In this document: piece by piece, positions 4,650 to 5,244 of the stretch
How positions within the stretch are numbered: the stretch's first letter is position 1
How the letters are laid out: every line of letters starts with the position of its first letter
Source of the DNA: an uncultured Nostocoides sp.
Lineage (GTDB): Bacteria; Actinomycetota; Actinomycetes; Actinomycetales; Dermatophilaceae
Length of the DNA: 5,244 nt
Assembly: GCA_936931335.1 (NCBI GenBank)
Contig: CAKZIH010000226.1
Coordinates: 1 to 5,244 of the forward strand
Direction of reading: 5' to 3'
Notes under the pieces: model-generated
The model's input: only the letters and a program-made list of their open reading frames with translations
What the model was told of the DNA's origin: nothing
Databases searched by the model: none
Made by a program: the position numbers and the translations under genes

Positions 4650-5244
4650 CACACGGCCGCCTTGGCTTCGGCCTGGGCGCGCAGCATGGCGGCCGGGGCA
4701 ACCTGGTCCAGCGGCAGGCCACGACGAGCGGCGACTGCCTCCGGACGCTCCAGGCCCTTGAGGGCCGCCACCGTCGCGTGGACGATGTTGATGGAGTTGT
4801 CGGAGCCGAGCGACTTGCTGAGCACGTCGTGGATACCGGCGCACTCGAGGACCGCGCGCACCGGACCACCGGCGATCACACCGGTACCCGGAGACGCGGG
4901 GCGCAGCATGACCACGCCCGCGGCGGCCTCACCCTGGACGGGGTGCGGAATGGTGCCGGCGATCCGCGGAACCTTGAAGAAGGACTTCTTGGCTTCCTCG
5001 ACGCCCTTGGCGATCGCGGCCGGGACCTCGCGGGCCTTGCCGTAGCCGACACCCACGGTGCCGTCGCCGTCGCCGACGATGACCAGGGCGGTGAAGCTGA
5101 AGCGACGACCACCCTTGACGACCTTGCTCACGCGGTTGATGGTGACCACGCGCTCCAGGTACTGGCTCTTCTCCGGGGCGTTGTCGCGGCGGTTGTCGCG
5201 ACGGTCGCCGTCGCGGCCGCGGCGCTCGCCGCGCTCGTTGGTCC
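4649..5244 (-). CDS. rpsE: 30S ribosomal protein S5 (5' end outside window)
   Basis: A small-subunit protein involved in decoding accuracy and in the mRNA entry region. 197 codons plus the stop are visible; the frame is open to the window edge, so the first residues are missing. The visible N-terminus is a charged Arg/Asp/Asn-rich low-complexity extension (NERGERRGRDGDRR, then DNRRDNAPEK) typical of actinobacterial S5. Then come YLERVVTINRVSKVVKGGRR and FSFTALVIVGDGDGTVGVGY of the S5 N-terminal RNA-binding domain, KVPRIAGTIPHPVQGE, the Gly-rich PASPGTGVIAGGPVRAVLE and the C-terminal domain SLGSDNSINIVHATVAAL. A GTG at 5147-5149 could be mistaken for the start, but the conserved YLERV block before it shows translation begins further upstream. 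The stop overlaps the rpmD start. Confidence 0.97.
   Translation of the reverse strand, partial: TNERGERRGRDGDRRDNRRDNAPEKSQYLERVVTINRVSKVVKGGRRFSFTALVIVGDGDGTVGVGYGKAREVPAAIAKGVEEAKKSFFKVPRIAGTIPHPVQGEAAAGVVMLRPASPGTGVIAGGPVRAVLECAGIHDVLSKSLGSDNSINIVHATVAALKGLERPEAVAARRGLPLDQVAPAAMLRAQAEAKAAV

Noticed and set aside
5186..5242. Arg/Asp/Asn-rich near-repeats at the S5 N-terminus as a novel domain or DNA repeat
   Set aside because: Such charged low-complexity N-terminal extensions are ordinary in actinobacterial S5.
1..5244. Mobile element, CRISPR array, tRNA, riboswitch or defence system
   Set aside because: No transposase, direct-repeat array, cloverleaf or defence-protein motif was seen; all coding space is accounted for by seven recognisable genes.

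Overview
The window is the distal part of an actinobacterial spc (ribosomal protein) operon and the genes that follow it, all read from the minus strand. In transcription order (high to low coordinates) it holds rpsE (S5, truncated by the window end), rpmD (L30), rplO (L15), a 205-base gap with strong hairpins, secY, adk, map, and a gene for an F420-dependent luciferase-like (LLM) oxidoreductase whose stop lies 7 bases from the other window edge. High GC content, the order rpsE-rpmD-rplO-secY-adk-map, a short-LID adenylate kinase like the mycobacterial one, actinobacterial-type L15, L30 and SecY sequences, and an F420-family LLM protein all point to a member of the Actinomycetota. I cannot name the genus.

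Packing is tight. rpsE/rpmD and secY/adk share TGATG stop-start overlaps, rpmD/rplO are separated by 2 bases (or overlap by 4 if an upstream GTG is used), adk/map by 8, and map/LLM by 0 (TGA followed directly by ATG). The only real gap is 3783-3987. It contains a hairpin of 20 Watson-Crick pairs plus one G.U pair, then an 11-bp GC-only-cored terminator-like hairpin, a 6-bp hairpin, and a strong Shine-Dalgarno sequence before a TTG-started secY. This divides the region into a ribosomal-protein block and a secY-adk-map-LLM block, which could be transcribed partly independently.

Functionally, S5, L30 and L15 are ribosome components, SecY is the protein-export channel, Adk balances adenylate nucleotides, and Map removes the initiator methionine from new proteins. 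The LLM oxidoreductase is the only accessory gene.

The least expected signal is at DNA level. The 9-mer GGTATGCCG (or its complement CGGCATACC) occurs seven times exactly, and its 8-base core nine times. It falls in all three codon frames and both orientations inside map, adk and the LLM gene, and as an inverted pair forming the base of the large intergenic hairpin. It is absent from secY and the ribosomal protein genes. This resembles the architecture of DNA uptake sequences in Neisseria and Haemophilus, where dispersed words in genes also form inverted pairs at terminators, but that comparison is only a hypothesis. I see no mobile element, CRISPR array, tRNA or rRNA.
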